Assembly: GCA_904501955.1 (NCBI GenBank)
Contig: CAJGCY010000035.1
Coordinates: 1-19,955 of the forward strand
Direction of reading: 5' to 3'
Source: an uncultured Akkermansia sp.
GTDB taxonomy: Bacteria > Verrucomicrobiota > Verrucomicrobiia > Verrucomicrobiales > Akkermansiaceae
Length of the DNA stretch: 19,955 bases
Each line of letters opens with the position of its first letter. The first letter of the stretch is position 1. Below, piece after piece: positions 7,103-13,175 of the stretch. Below the pieces are notes generated by a model. That model did not search any database and was not told the origin of the DNA. It saw nothing but the letters and a program-made list of their open reading frames with translations. Made by a program: the position numbers and the translations under genes.

Positions 7103-7105
7103 AAT
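7078..7105 (+). promoter_or_regulatory. Promoter of dedA
   Basis: TTGTCA (7078-7083), a 16-bp spacer and CATAAT (7100-7105), each one mismatch from consensus. Seven bases follow before the ATG at 7113, consistent with a leaderless message. It overlaps the start codon of the divergent lipoprotein gene. Confidence 0.6.
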
Positions 7106-7112
7106 GCCCCAC

Positions 7113-7778
7113 ATGCACGAATGGATACTTGAATGGATGCAATGGGTTACGGATTGGGGGTATTGGGGCGTTATCGCGCTGATGGCGATGGAGAGCTCCA
7201 TCATCCCGGTGCCGAGTGAAATAGTAGTGCCGCCCGCGGCCATTCTGGCGACCTTGCCGGACGCGCAGATGTCATTCTGGGGTGTGGTGCTGGCGGGCAC
7301 GGTGGGCTCATACATCGGGTCCGTGGTCATGTACTACTGCGCGCTGTGGGCGGGGCGTCCGTTCGTCTACCGCTTCGGCAAATACCTGTTCATGCCGCGC
7401 CACAAGGTGGAGAAGGCGGAGGATTTCATGCGTCGCTACGCCGCGAGCGGCATCTTTTTTGCGCGCTTTCTGCCGGTGATTCGCCACCTGATTTCCATAC
7501 CGGCGGGCATGGCGAAGGTGAACTTCCTGCACTTCAGCATAGCCACCACCGTGGGTTCCGCCCTGTGGTGCATGGTGCTGGCTTGGTTCGGCTACAAGGT
7601 GGGGCGCGACAACCCGAACATCCTCAACTCACCGGAGGAGCTCATCGCTGCCATTAAGGCGGAGTCACACCTCATTGTGCTTGGCATTGTGCTGCTGGCC
7701 GTGCTGTACGCAACCATGAAATACATGACGCGAGAGAAGAAAACCGCGCCGTCCGGCGAAGAAAAGGAGGCCGAGTAA
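7113..7778 (+). CDS. DedA family integral membrane protein (SNARE-associated/VTT domain)
   Basis: DedA proteins are inner-membrane proteins implicated in undecaprenyl-phosphate or phospholipid translocation and proton-gradient-dependent homeostasis. Family motifs here are ESSIIPVPSEIVVPPAA near the N-terminus and the conserved FFARFLPVIRHLISIPAGM segment, with helices at about 10-30, 45-75, 125-165 and 185-205, and a charged Lys/Glu cytoplasmic tail. I place the start at ATG 7113 (MHEWILEW; 221 residues). The alternative ATG at 7104 lies within the predicted -10 box and would have no leader. The exact substrate cannot be told from sequence. It is followed after 60 bp by an ankyrin lipoprotein gene with its own candidate promoter. 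Confidence 0.93.
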   Translation: MHEWILEWMQWVTDWGYWGVIALMAMESSIIPVPSEIVVPPAAILATLPDAQMSFWGVVLAGTVGSYIGSVVMYYCALWAGRPFVYRFGKYLFMPRHKVEKAEDFMRRYAASGIFFARFLPVIRHLISIPAGMAKVNFLHFSIATTVGSALWCMVLAWFGYKVGRDNPNILNSPEELIAAIKAESHLIVLGIVLLAVLYATMKYMTREKKTAPSGEEKEAE

Positions 7779-7789
7779 GCATTATAATC

Positions 7790-7817
7790 TTGCCAACGGG
7801 GGCAAATGTGGTATCGT
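7790..7817 (+). promoter_or_regulatory. Candidate promoter of the ankyrin lipoprotein gene
   Basis: TTGCCA (7790-7795), a 16-bp spacer and TATCGT (7812-7817); 21 bases follow before the ATG at 7839, giving a leader of about 15 nt without a Shine-Dalgarno. The -10 match is modest. Confidence 0.35.
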
Positions 7818-7838
7818 GGTAGTAACGTTTCTGCCACC

Positions 7839-8657
7839 ATGAAGCTGAGATTTTCCACATTTGCTCCTGTTTTGTATACACTGGGTGCGGGCTTGCTCTG
7901 CAACTGCGGGGACTCTGATGACACCCCCGCTGCAGCACCTGCACAAGCACCGGCCAAAACTGCCACACAGCCTGCCCCGGCACCGGTGCCGCCCGCTGCG
8001 GTGGATGAGCAAGCCCCGCCGGCTCCGCAACCCACAGCTCACGCCTACACGGGCGGCACGCTGCCGGCCATGCAGGAAGATGACGATGCAGAGCCCGTGG
8101 ATGATGAGGCTCCGCCCACCCCCGCCCCTGACAAGGGAATCGTCTTCGCGGATGACGAAGCGGCGGAACTCGTGGAAGAAGCAGACCCGCTGGCCGCCCT
8201 ACTGGAGGCACCGGCTGTCACGGATAACATGGGGGACACCCTCACCGTAAGCGCCTTAAACGACACGCACCACTTCACCCCGGGCAGCATCATCCGCGAG
8301 GCGGAAAACGGCAACAATGCCAAACTGGAAGAGCTGCTGCAAGCCGGCCAAGACATTAACACGGCGGATGAAGTCGGCTACACCCCGTTGATTGCCGCCG
8401 CTGCAGCCGGCAAGGCGGATACCGTGCGCTACTTGCTTGACCACGGCGCAGAAGTAAACCGCTGCAACCGCCTCCAAGAAACCGCCCTCATGCTTGCCGC
8501 GCAAAAAGGACATGCCGAGGTGGTGAGCCTGCTCCTCAGCGCAGGCGCGGATAAAACCGCCGTCGATTCCCTCGGCCAAACAGCCATCCGCCACGCCAGC
8601 CGCAATCAGCATAACCACATCGTGGAGCTCCTCCGCGATGCACCAACCGCGGATTGA
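7839..8657 (+). CDS. Ankyrin-repeat lipoprotein
   Basis: 272 residues. The signal peptide ends in a candidate lipobox GLLCNC, so the lipidated cysteine may be at residue 21 or 23. A long Pro/Ala/acidic linker (about 28-125) resembles a wall- or periplasm-spanning tether. Three ankyrin repeats follow from about residue 145 (GYTPLIAAAAAGKADTVRYL, ETALMLAAQKGHAEVVSLLL, QTAIRHASRNQHNHIVELL). I start at ATG 7839 because it directly precedes the signal peptide; an in-frame ATG at 7806 would add 11 residues before it. The function is probably protein-protein contact in the envelope; the partner is unknown. It shares the exported ankyrin theme with the protein at 18208 and the kinase at 516. Confidence 0.85.
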   Translation: MKLRFSTFAPVLYTLGAGLLCNCGDSDDTPAAAPAQAPAKTATQPAPAPVPPAAVDEQAPPAPQPTAHAYTGGTLPAMQEDDDAEPVDDEAPPTPAPDKGIVFADDEAAELVEEADPLAALLEAPAVTDNMGDTLTVSALNDTHHFTPGSIIREAENGNNAKLEELLQAGQDINTADEVGYTPLIAAAAAGKADTVRYLLDHGAEVNRCNRLQETALMLAAQKGHAEVVSLLLSAGADKTAVDSLGQTAIRHASRNQHNHIVELLRDAPTAD

Positions 8658-8742
8658 ACCGCAAGCGGGTGAGATATTTCATCCCCCGCCCCGCCGAGCA
8701 TGCGTGATTCAGGGCACACAAGCACGCGTCATTTATATCAGC

Positions 8743-9000
8743 TTAACGGCAATGCGTCAACTTCCTTTTCACCCATATTTTGCGGATGAGCCATACCAAC
8801 AACGCCAAAAGGGGGAGGGCTAACAGAGCAAGGAAGGAGTAGCCGAAGATGGCATACCATTTGAGCCAGTAGGCTTTGGCGGCGGCATCACCCACGGGTG
8901 CAGAGGCTGCACCGTACCCGCAGTACGTCGCTTGGTGGAAGGTAAACAACACAGCCAGAATGTATACCACGGTGAGAAAAATCTTCATACGCCTCTTCAT
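8743..9000 (-). CDS. Small two-helix membrane protein, unknown function
   Basis: 85 residues with hydrophobic helices at about 6-23 (possibly an uncleaved signal) and 49-71, a short loop between them containing YCGYGAASAP, and a basic tail (WLIRKIWVKRK) expected in the cytoplasm. No family is recognised. The ATG at 9000 directly abuts the T run of the terminator of the upstream gene; an in-frame ATG at 8988 has AAGAGG just before it and may be the true start. Expression may depend on readthrough. Confidence 0.6.
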   Translation of the reverse strand: MKRRMKIFLTVVYILAVLFTFHQATYCGYGAASAPVGDAAAKAYWLKWYAIFGYSFLALLALPLLALLVWLIRKIWVKRKLTHCR

Positions 9001-9001
9001 A

Positions 9002-9037
9002 AAATGAGGGGAAGGATGCTGCGCGGTCCTTCCCCTC
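9002..9037 (-). terminator. Rho-independent terminator of the C39-like peptidase gene
   Basis: GAGGGGAAGGA (9006-9016) pairs perfectly with TCCTTCCCCTC (9027-9037) around a 10-base loop. In the minus-strand transcript the hairpin is followed by ATTTTAT. It lies 26 bp past the stop codon at 9064. Confidence 0.8.
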
Positions 9038-9063
9038 GGGTTAAAGTCGTGATAGCGGCTCGT

Positions 9064-10356
9064 TTACTTGAGCTTGATGACGTAACGGCCGGAGGTCATG
9101 GCAGCGGCCTCGGCGGCGGAAATCGTCTTTTTCTCATGGCCGGCACCCCAGGAGTCGGAGTAGATGACGGTCTGCTCCTTCATGTTGTAACCGATGATGA
9201 GGCGCATGTGGCCACCGCGGGTCTGGGGCACGGCAATCTCCTCTTTGTAAATGCCGAGGGTGACGCTCCAGAGCACGGGAGAACCGGCATCGATGTGCTT
9301 TTTGATGGCACCGAGCCACTTCTTCACCTGAGATTTCTTGCCGGCGCGCACCTGCAGCAGCAGCTCCGGGTCAGCAACGTCGAAGGGCGGCTGCATCATG
9401 CTCATCTGCGCCTTGCCCTTCTTCTGGGCGAGCTTGTTGTAGGGCTCGATGAGGGACATGACGATGGTCTGGTAGTCCTCCAGCGTGATGAGCTTCACGG
9501 GGAACTTCTTGCAAATGGCAGCCATGGCAGCCTCCATGGAGTTGGAGCTGGTACCGCCATCCGCGGAGGAATCACACAGGGCAGCGAGCGCGTGCTGGTC
9601 CACACCGTCCATGCCGTAGAAGGCGAACACGCGAGCGAGTGTAGCAGGCACGCAGTAGCCCTTCTGGCCCTGGTCCACCATGTTCACACCCTCCAGCCAC
9701 ACGGTACCGTCCGACTCTTTCTTGATGCTGCCTTTGAGCTCTTTGCGGCTCACCTTGTCGCGGGCGCCACCGTGCTCAATAGATGCGGCATCCGGCCCGA
9801 AATCCACGCGAATAAACTCAGCCTCAAAGGGCTCCGCAGTGCCGCGGTTCTTCTTACCACGCTTTTTGGGCTTGGTGAGCTCACCGGTGTAGCTGGCATC
9901 CAAACGGGCTGCACCTGTCTCCCAGGTCCACTGCCAGCAGTCCACCTGCACGCCGGTCTCCTTGATGTCCATCTTCACCTTTTTGGGCTCCACGCCGGAA
10001 ATCTCCGTGAGGGCAGCCTTGGCGTCATCCACCATCTTGAGGAACTCATCCTTCTGCACGGCGCCGTCATCACCCTTGCTGTACACGATAACACGCAGGG
10101 AGTCAATGTTATCCTCACCCCACTTGAGCAGCACCTCACCGGCGCGGAGCTTGCCGAAGGTGAAAGAGCCGTTGGCCAAGCGCCACGTATTCGCATCCAC
10201 CGGAGCATAGCGGACACCCACCAGGTATTTGTTGTTGACCTCCGCCTTGGGGCCTTTCCACACATCACCGGAGCGGATACCATCTGCCACATCGCCACCA
10301 AAGCAAGCCATGGTGCAGAGAGCAGCTGCCAGAAGTTTACTGATTGCCTTCATCAT
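9064..10356 (-). CDS. Exported C39-like (papain-fold) cysteine peptidase
   Basis: 430 residues with an N-terminal signal sequence (hydrophobic 4-18; Cys18 could be lipidated, though TMAC is not a classic lipobox). The N-terminal half (about 25-215) is beta-rich and unrecognised, with a basic KPKKRGKKNR stretch near 162-171. The C-terminal half carries a papain-like site of C39 type: oxyanion Gln229 and nucleophile Cys235 in VDQGQKGYCVPATLARVF, His383 in RGGHMRLIIGYN and Asp401 in YSDSWGAG. This order (Q-C-H-D/N) matches the C39-like superfamily. There is no transporter or bacteriocin gene, so a role in leader-peptide export is unlikely; a secreted protease or transglutaminase-like function is open. 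It has its own promoter and terminator. Confidence 0.8.
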   Translation of the reverse strand: MMKAISKLLAAALCTMACFGGDVADGIRSGDVWKGPKAEVNNKYLVGVRYAPVDANTWRLANGSFTFGKLRAGEVLLKWGEDNIDSLRVIVYSKGDDGAVQKDEFLKMVDDAKAALTEISGVEPKKVKMDIKETGVQVDCWQWTWETGAARLDASYTGELTKPKKRGKKNRGTAEPFEAEFIRVDFGPDAASIEHGGARDKVSRKELKGSIKKESDGTVWLEGVNMVDQGQKGYCVPATLARVFAFYGMDGVDQHALAALCDSSADGGTSSNSMEAAMAAICKKFPVKLITLEDYQTIVMSLIEPYNKLAQKKGKAQMSMMQPPFDVADPELLLQVRAGKKSQVKKWLGAIKKHIDAGSPVLWSVTLGIYKEEIAVPQTRGGHMRLIIGYNMKEQTVIYSDSWGAGHEKKTISAAEAAAMTSGRYVIKLK

Positions 10357-10362
10357 GTCAAC

Positions 10363-10390
10363 ATGTTACCATTTTCAGCGCAGGGTGCAA
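10363..10390 (-). promoter_or_regulatory. Candidate promoter of the C39-like peptidase gene
   Basis: On the minus strand, TTGCAC (10385-10390), a 16-bp spacer and TAACAT (10363-10368), then GTTGAC and tandem ATG ATG at 10351-10356. The hexamers are only partial matches, but the geometry repeats that of grpE. Confidence 0.4.
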
Positions 10391-10495
10391 GCCCAAAAAT
10401 CAGCCCGGGGCATATTCCCTACCAAAACACCCGCAATTATGGCAAAAAAAATATCGGTTTTTGCACAAAAGGGAGGCAAAAGGCATCAAAACGGC

Positions 10496-10660
10496 ATGGA
10501 AACACAGAATACGACAGAAAACCCGCCCACGCAGCCCTGCTGCACCCGCACCTGCGCACGCCTGCGCTGCGCCAAACTCGCCTTAAGCATGGTCAACACC
10601 ACGCTCTTGGCAGCCCTCACCGCGGCTGTAGCCGTTCTTTGCTGCAAACACAGCAAATAA
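10496..10660 (+). CDS. Small Cys-rich single-helix membrane protein (tentative)
   Basis: 54 residues from ATG 10496, or 73 if the in-frame ATG at 10439 is used. The N-terminal half has PCCTRTCARLRC, four cysteines within 12 residues. One hydrophobic helix (NTTLLAALTAAVAVLCC) and a KHSK end follow. No family is recognised. Support for a gene comes from its position in an otherwise empty 382-bp gap and the strong hairpin terminator in its own direction just after the stop. A weak TTGCAC-N17-CATCAA pair (10461-10489) lies six bases before the ATG at 10496. It sits between two exported cysteine peptidases transcribed the other way. Confidence 0.4.
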   Translation: METQNTTENPPTQPCCTRTCARLRCAKLALSMVNTTLLAALTAAVAVLCCKHSK

Positions 10661-10676
10661 GGGGAGAAAGCACGGG

Positions 10677-10720
10677 CGCGGGAGCGTGCAGGCACAAAAG
10701 CCGGCGCTCCCGCGTCTTTT
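10677..10720 (+). terminator. Strong hairpin terminator between convergent genes
   Basis: CGCGGGAGCG (10677-10686) pairs perfectly with CGCTCCCGCG (10705-10714); an inner GGC/GCC pair tightens the loop and TCTTTT follows at 10715-10720. On the minus strand it lies just past the IdeS-like gene and could serve it too, although the U run is better on the plus strand. Confidence 0.75.
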
Positions 10721-10738
10721 CCCCTCCCCCACCACCAC

Positions 10739-11533
10739 TCAGCGGCGCATGCCGGTGTAGGTGGTGATGGTGATTTTACCGATTCTGCCGTACAAGGGGT
10801 GCTCCGGGCAATCAAAATCAATCATGCCATCCACCTCTTTGAGGCGCACTCGGTGCAGCTTGGTGCTTCTGTCATCGGAGTCCGTCATGTACAGCGCTTT
10901 GATGCAGGGAGTGCCGTCCGCCTGCAGCTCGGCCTCCACCCCCCACACGGTGAGGGAGTGCGTGGCAGGCGTGCCATCCGGGCGGTTATAGCTCACGCCA
11001 ATCCAGAAGGCATCTCCCGCGCGGAATCCCTCATAAAAAGCCTTGGTGACACTCTGCGCCGTCACGGCACCGCCGCGACCGCGGTAGAAGAGGGTTTCCA
11101 CAAGCGTCTTATCCTCATACTTTTGCTTATAGTAAGAACCGGTGGCAGTATTCGTAACAGCGGCAAACTGCAACGCTGCATCCGGGGAGCAGGGCTCATA
11201 CCCGCCGGTGAACCACCAGCGCACGCCTTGGTCAGGGTCACTACCGCTGTTGGTGAATGAGGCACGGAACACCTCCCACACAGCCTGCTGCGTGGGCACA
11301 CCCTGCGGCAGTTCCTCCGCCGTGCGCTGCTGCTGCCACCAAGCGATGAGATTCGCAGCGGTGATAGCCCAGCAGAGCTCGGATTCCTCACCGGTGCGCA
11401 CCTTGTTAAAGTCATACCAGCCGGCATCCGCCGTCACCCCGGCAGCCCAAAGTGTGCCGGGCTGCGCCTCCGCCGCGCTGCCCACCGTAGCAGCAGCCAA
11501 AGCGCCCAAAGCTAATGTCGTAAAAAAACGCAT
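10739..11533 (-). CDS. Exported IdeS-like cysteine endopeptidase (family C66-like)
   Basis: 264 residues with a Sec signal peptide (cleavage expected after AEA, near residue 23). The mature N-terminus VTADAGWYDFNKVRTGEESELC and following NLIAWW mirror streptococcal IdeS (Mac/IgG-degrading enzyme), where YVANQGWYDITK leads to the catalytic Cys in LLCGAATAGNMLHWW. The expected catalytic set is present: Lys44 exactly ten residues before Cys54, as Lys84 is before Cys94 in IdeS; His192 in THSLTVWG (IdeS INHVINLWG); and Asp218/Asp220 in LYMTDSDD (IdeS IYVTDSDS). The protein is shorter than IdeS (339 residues). The family assignment is from recalled motifs, not a search, and the substrate is unknown. 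It has a strong near-leaderless promoter. Confidence 0.75.
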   Translation of the reverse strand: MRFFTTLALGALAAATVGSAAEAQPGTLWAAGVTADAGWYDFNKVRTGEESELCWAITAANLIAWWQQQRTAEELPQGVPTQQAVWEVFRASFTNSGSDPDQGVRWWFTGGYEPCSPDAALQFAAVTNTATGSYYKQKYEDKTLVETLFYRGRGGAVTAQSVTKAFYEGFRAGDAFWIGVSYNRPDGTPATHSLTVWGVEAELQADGTPCIKALYMTDSDDRSTKLHRVRLKEVDGMIDFDCPEHPLYGRIGKITITTYTGMRR

Positions 11534-11538
11534 GCCCG

Positions 11539-11567
11539 TTTATACCCTTTTACACCCCGAGCGTCAA
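11539..11567 (-). promoter_or_regulatory. Promoter of the IdeS-like peptidase gene
   Basis: On the minus strand, TTGACG (11562-11567), a 17-bp spacer and TATAAA (11539-11544), each one mismatch from consensus. Five bases separate the -10 box from the ATG at 11533. Confidence 0.75.
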
Positions 11568-11620
11568 GACATTATCCGTCCATAGCGCGCAAGAGAGAAG
11601 CCCGTGCAGCGGTAGAGGCA

Positions 11621-11641
11621 CCGATAAATCGGAAGTTGAAG
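11621..11641. repeat. Solo terminus of the palindromic repeat
   Basis: CCGATAAATCGGAAGTTGAA (11621-11640) plus G matches the end sequence of copies 1 and 3 and contains the small palindrome CCGATAAATCGG. No further repeat body follows, so it is a remnant or a target of the same element. It lies in the 199-bp gap between the IdeS-like gene and purB; the rest of that gap holds the IdeS-like promoter and a weak 7-bp inverted repeat GTGGTAA/TTACCAC (11681-11708) in the purB leader. Confidence 0.7.
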
Positions 11642-11732
11642 CCCCGTACAGAAACAAAGGCTTGCAAAACGCGCGCGGACGTGGTAAGCTGGAGTACCGC
11701 TTTACCACAACAACTGAAAGCCGAACGACAAT

Positions 11733-13157
11733 ATGAACGCAATACCTAACGTACTGGCCGGGCGCTATGCGTCGGACACCATGAAGAGCATTTGGTCCGC
11801 AGAGGGCCGAATCGTGCTGGAGCGCGAGTTCTGGATCGCCGTGATGAAGGCGCAGAAGGACTTAGGGCTGGACATTCCGCAAGAGGCCATCGACGCTTAC
11901 GAGAGCGTGAAGGGCAGCGTTGATATTGAGTCCATTAACAACCGCGAGCGCATCACCCGCCATGATGTGAAGGCCCGCATCGAGGAGTTCTGCGACCTCG
12001 CCGGCCACCAGCACATCCACAAGGGCATGACCAGCCGTGACCTCACGGAGAACGTGGAGCAGCTGCAGGTATGGCGCAGCATGCAGATTATCCGCGACAA
12101 GGCCGTGGCCGTGCTGGACCGCATGAGCAAGCACGCCGCCGCTTGGCGCGACCTCGTGTTCGGCGCCCGCACCCACAACGTGGCTGCACAAGCCAGCACC
12201 ATGGGCAAGCGCATCGCCATGTTCGGTGAGGAGATTGTGCACTGGACCTGGGCTTGGGTGAGCATGATGGAGCGCTACCGCGTGCGCGGACTCAAGGGCG
12301 CCGTCGGCACCCAGCTGGACCAGCTCTCCCTCTTCGGCAAGAACCCGGAGACCGTCCGCGAGCTTGAGAACCGCATCTGCGCTCACCTCGGCATCTCCAC
12401 CAAGTGGATGAACGTAGGCCAGGTGTACCCCCGCTCCCTCGACTTCGAGATTATCTCCGGCTTGGTCGGTCTTTCCAGCGGCCCCAGCAGCTTCTGCAAG
12501 ACCTGGCGCCTCATGGTAGGGCACGAGCTCTGCACGGAGGGCTTTGCCAAGGGCCAGACGGGCTCCAGCGCCATGCCCCACAAGCAGAACCCCCGCTCCT
12601 GCGAGCGCGTGAACGGCTTCCACGCCATCCTGAAGGGCCACCTGAGCATGATCGGCGGCATCATCGGCGACCAGTGGAACGAGGGCGACGTGTCCTGCTC
12701 CGTGGTGCGCCGCTGCGTCCTGCCGGATGCCTTCATGGCAGCAGACGGCTTGTTCGAGACCTTCCTGACCGTGCTGGACCAGATGGGCGTGTATGAGCCC
12801 GTCATCCGGACCGAGCTGAACCGCTACCTGCCCTTCCTGATGACCACCACCATCATGATGGCCGCCGTGAAGCGCGGTGTGGGCCGTGAGGAGGCTCACG
12901 AGGTCATCAAAGAGCACGCCGTTGCCGTGTCCGACGACCTGCGCCGCGGCAGCATCTCCACCAACGACCTGCTGGACCGCCTGGGTGCAGATGGTCGCCT
13001 GATGCTCAGCCGTGAGGAGATTCAAGAGATTTACGACGCCAACGCCGGCGATACCGGCATGGCAGGCGACCAGGTGGACGCCTTCTGCGGCATGGTGCAA
13101 GAGCTCGCCGGCAAGTACCCGGAGGGCGTTGGCTACACGCCGGGCGCCATCCTGTAA
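11733..13157 (+). CDS. purB: Adenylosuccinate lyase
   Basis: PurB cleaves SAICAR in purine synthesis and adenylosuccinate on the path to AMP. The fumarase/aspartase superfamily signature GSSAMPHKQNP is at 277-287, with the catalytic Ser in the GSS loop. His77 (RHDVKA), the TSRDLTEN motif at 100-107 and the general-acid region ARTHNVAAQ (His148) are intact. At 474 residues it is longer than the roughly 430-residue B. subtilis type and closer to the long form found in animals and some bacteria. The start is ATG 11733, without a clear Shine-Dalgarno. The glycosidase gene follows after 18 bp and is probably cotranscribed. The strong G/C preference at third codon positions leaves a long open frame on the opposite strand, which I regard as an artefact. 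Confidence 0.95.
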   Translation: MNAIPNVLAGRYASDTMKSIWSAEGRIVLEREFWIAVMKAQKDLGLDIPQEAIDAYESVKGSVDIESINNRERITRHDVKARIEEFCDLAGHQHIHKGMTSRDLTENVEQLQVWRSMQIIRDKAVAVLDRMSKHAAAWRDLVFGARTHNVAAQASTMGKRIAMFGEEIVHWTWAWVSMMERYRVRGLKGAVGTQLDQLSLFGKNPETVRELENRICAHLGISTKWMNVGQVYPRSLDFEIISGLVGLSSGPSSFCKTWRLMVGHELCTEGFAKGQTGSSAMPHKQNPRSCERVNGFHAILKGHLSMIGGIIGDQWNEGDVSCSVVRRCVLPDAFMAADGLFETFLTVLDQMGVYEPVIRTELNRYLPFLMTTTIMMAAVKRGVGREEAHEVIKEHAVAVSDDLRRGSISTNDLLDRLGADGRLMLSREEIQEIYDANAGDTGMAGDQVDAFCGMVQELAGKYPEGVGYTPGAIL

Positions 13158-13175
13158 AAAATCCCCCCCGATACC

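Noticed and set aside
8658..8742. Terminator between the ankyrin lipoprotein and the small membrane gene
   Set aside because: Only short broken inverted repeats (GCGGGTGA/TCATC-CCCGC and GCGTG/CACGC) are visible without a good U run, too weak to call.
8932..10767. 611-codon plus-strand open frame over the C39-like gene
   Set aside because: It is mostly the antisense shadow of the peptidase gene, whose catalytic motifs are on the minus strand. Its His/Leu/Gly-rich translation has no domain, and it overruns an obvious terminator.
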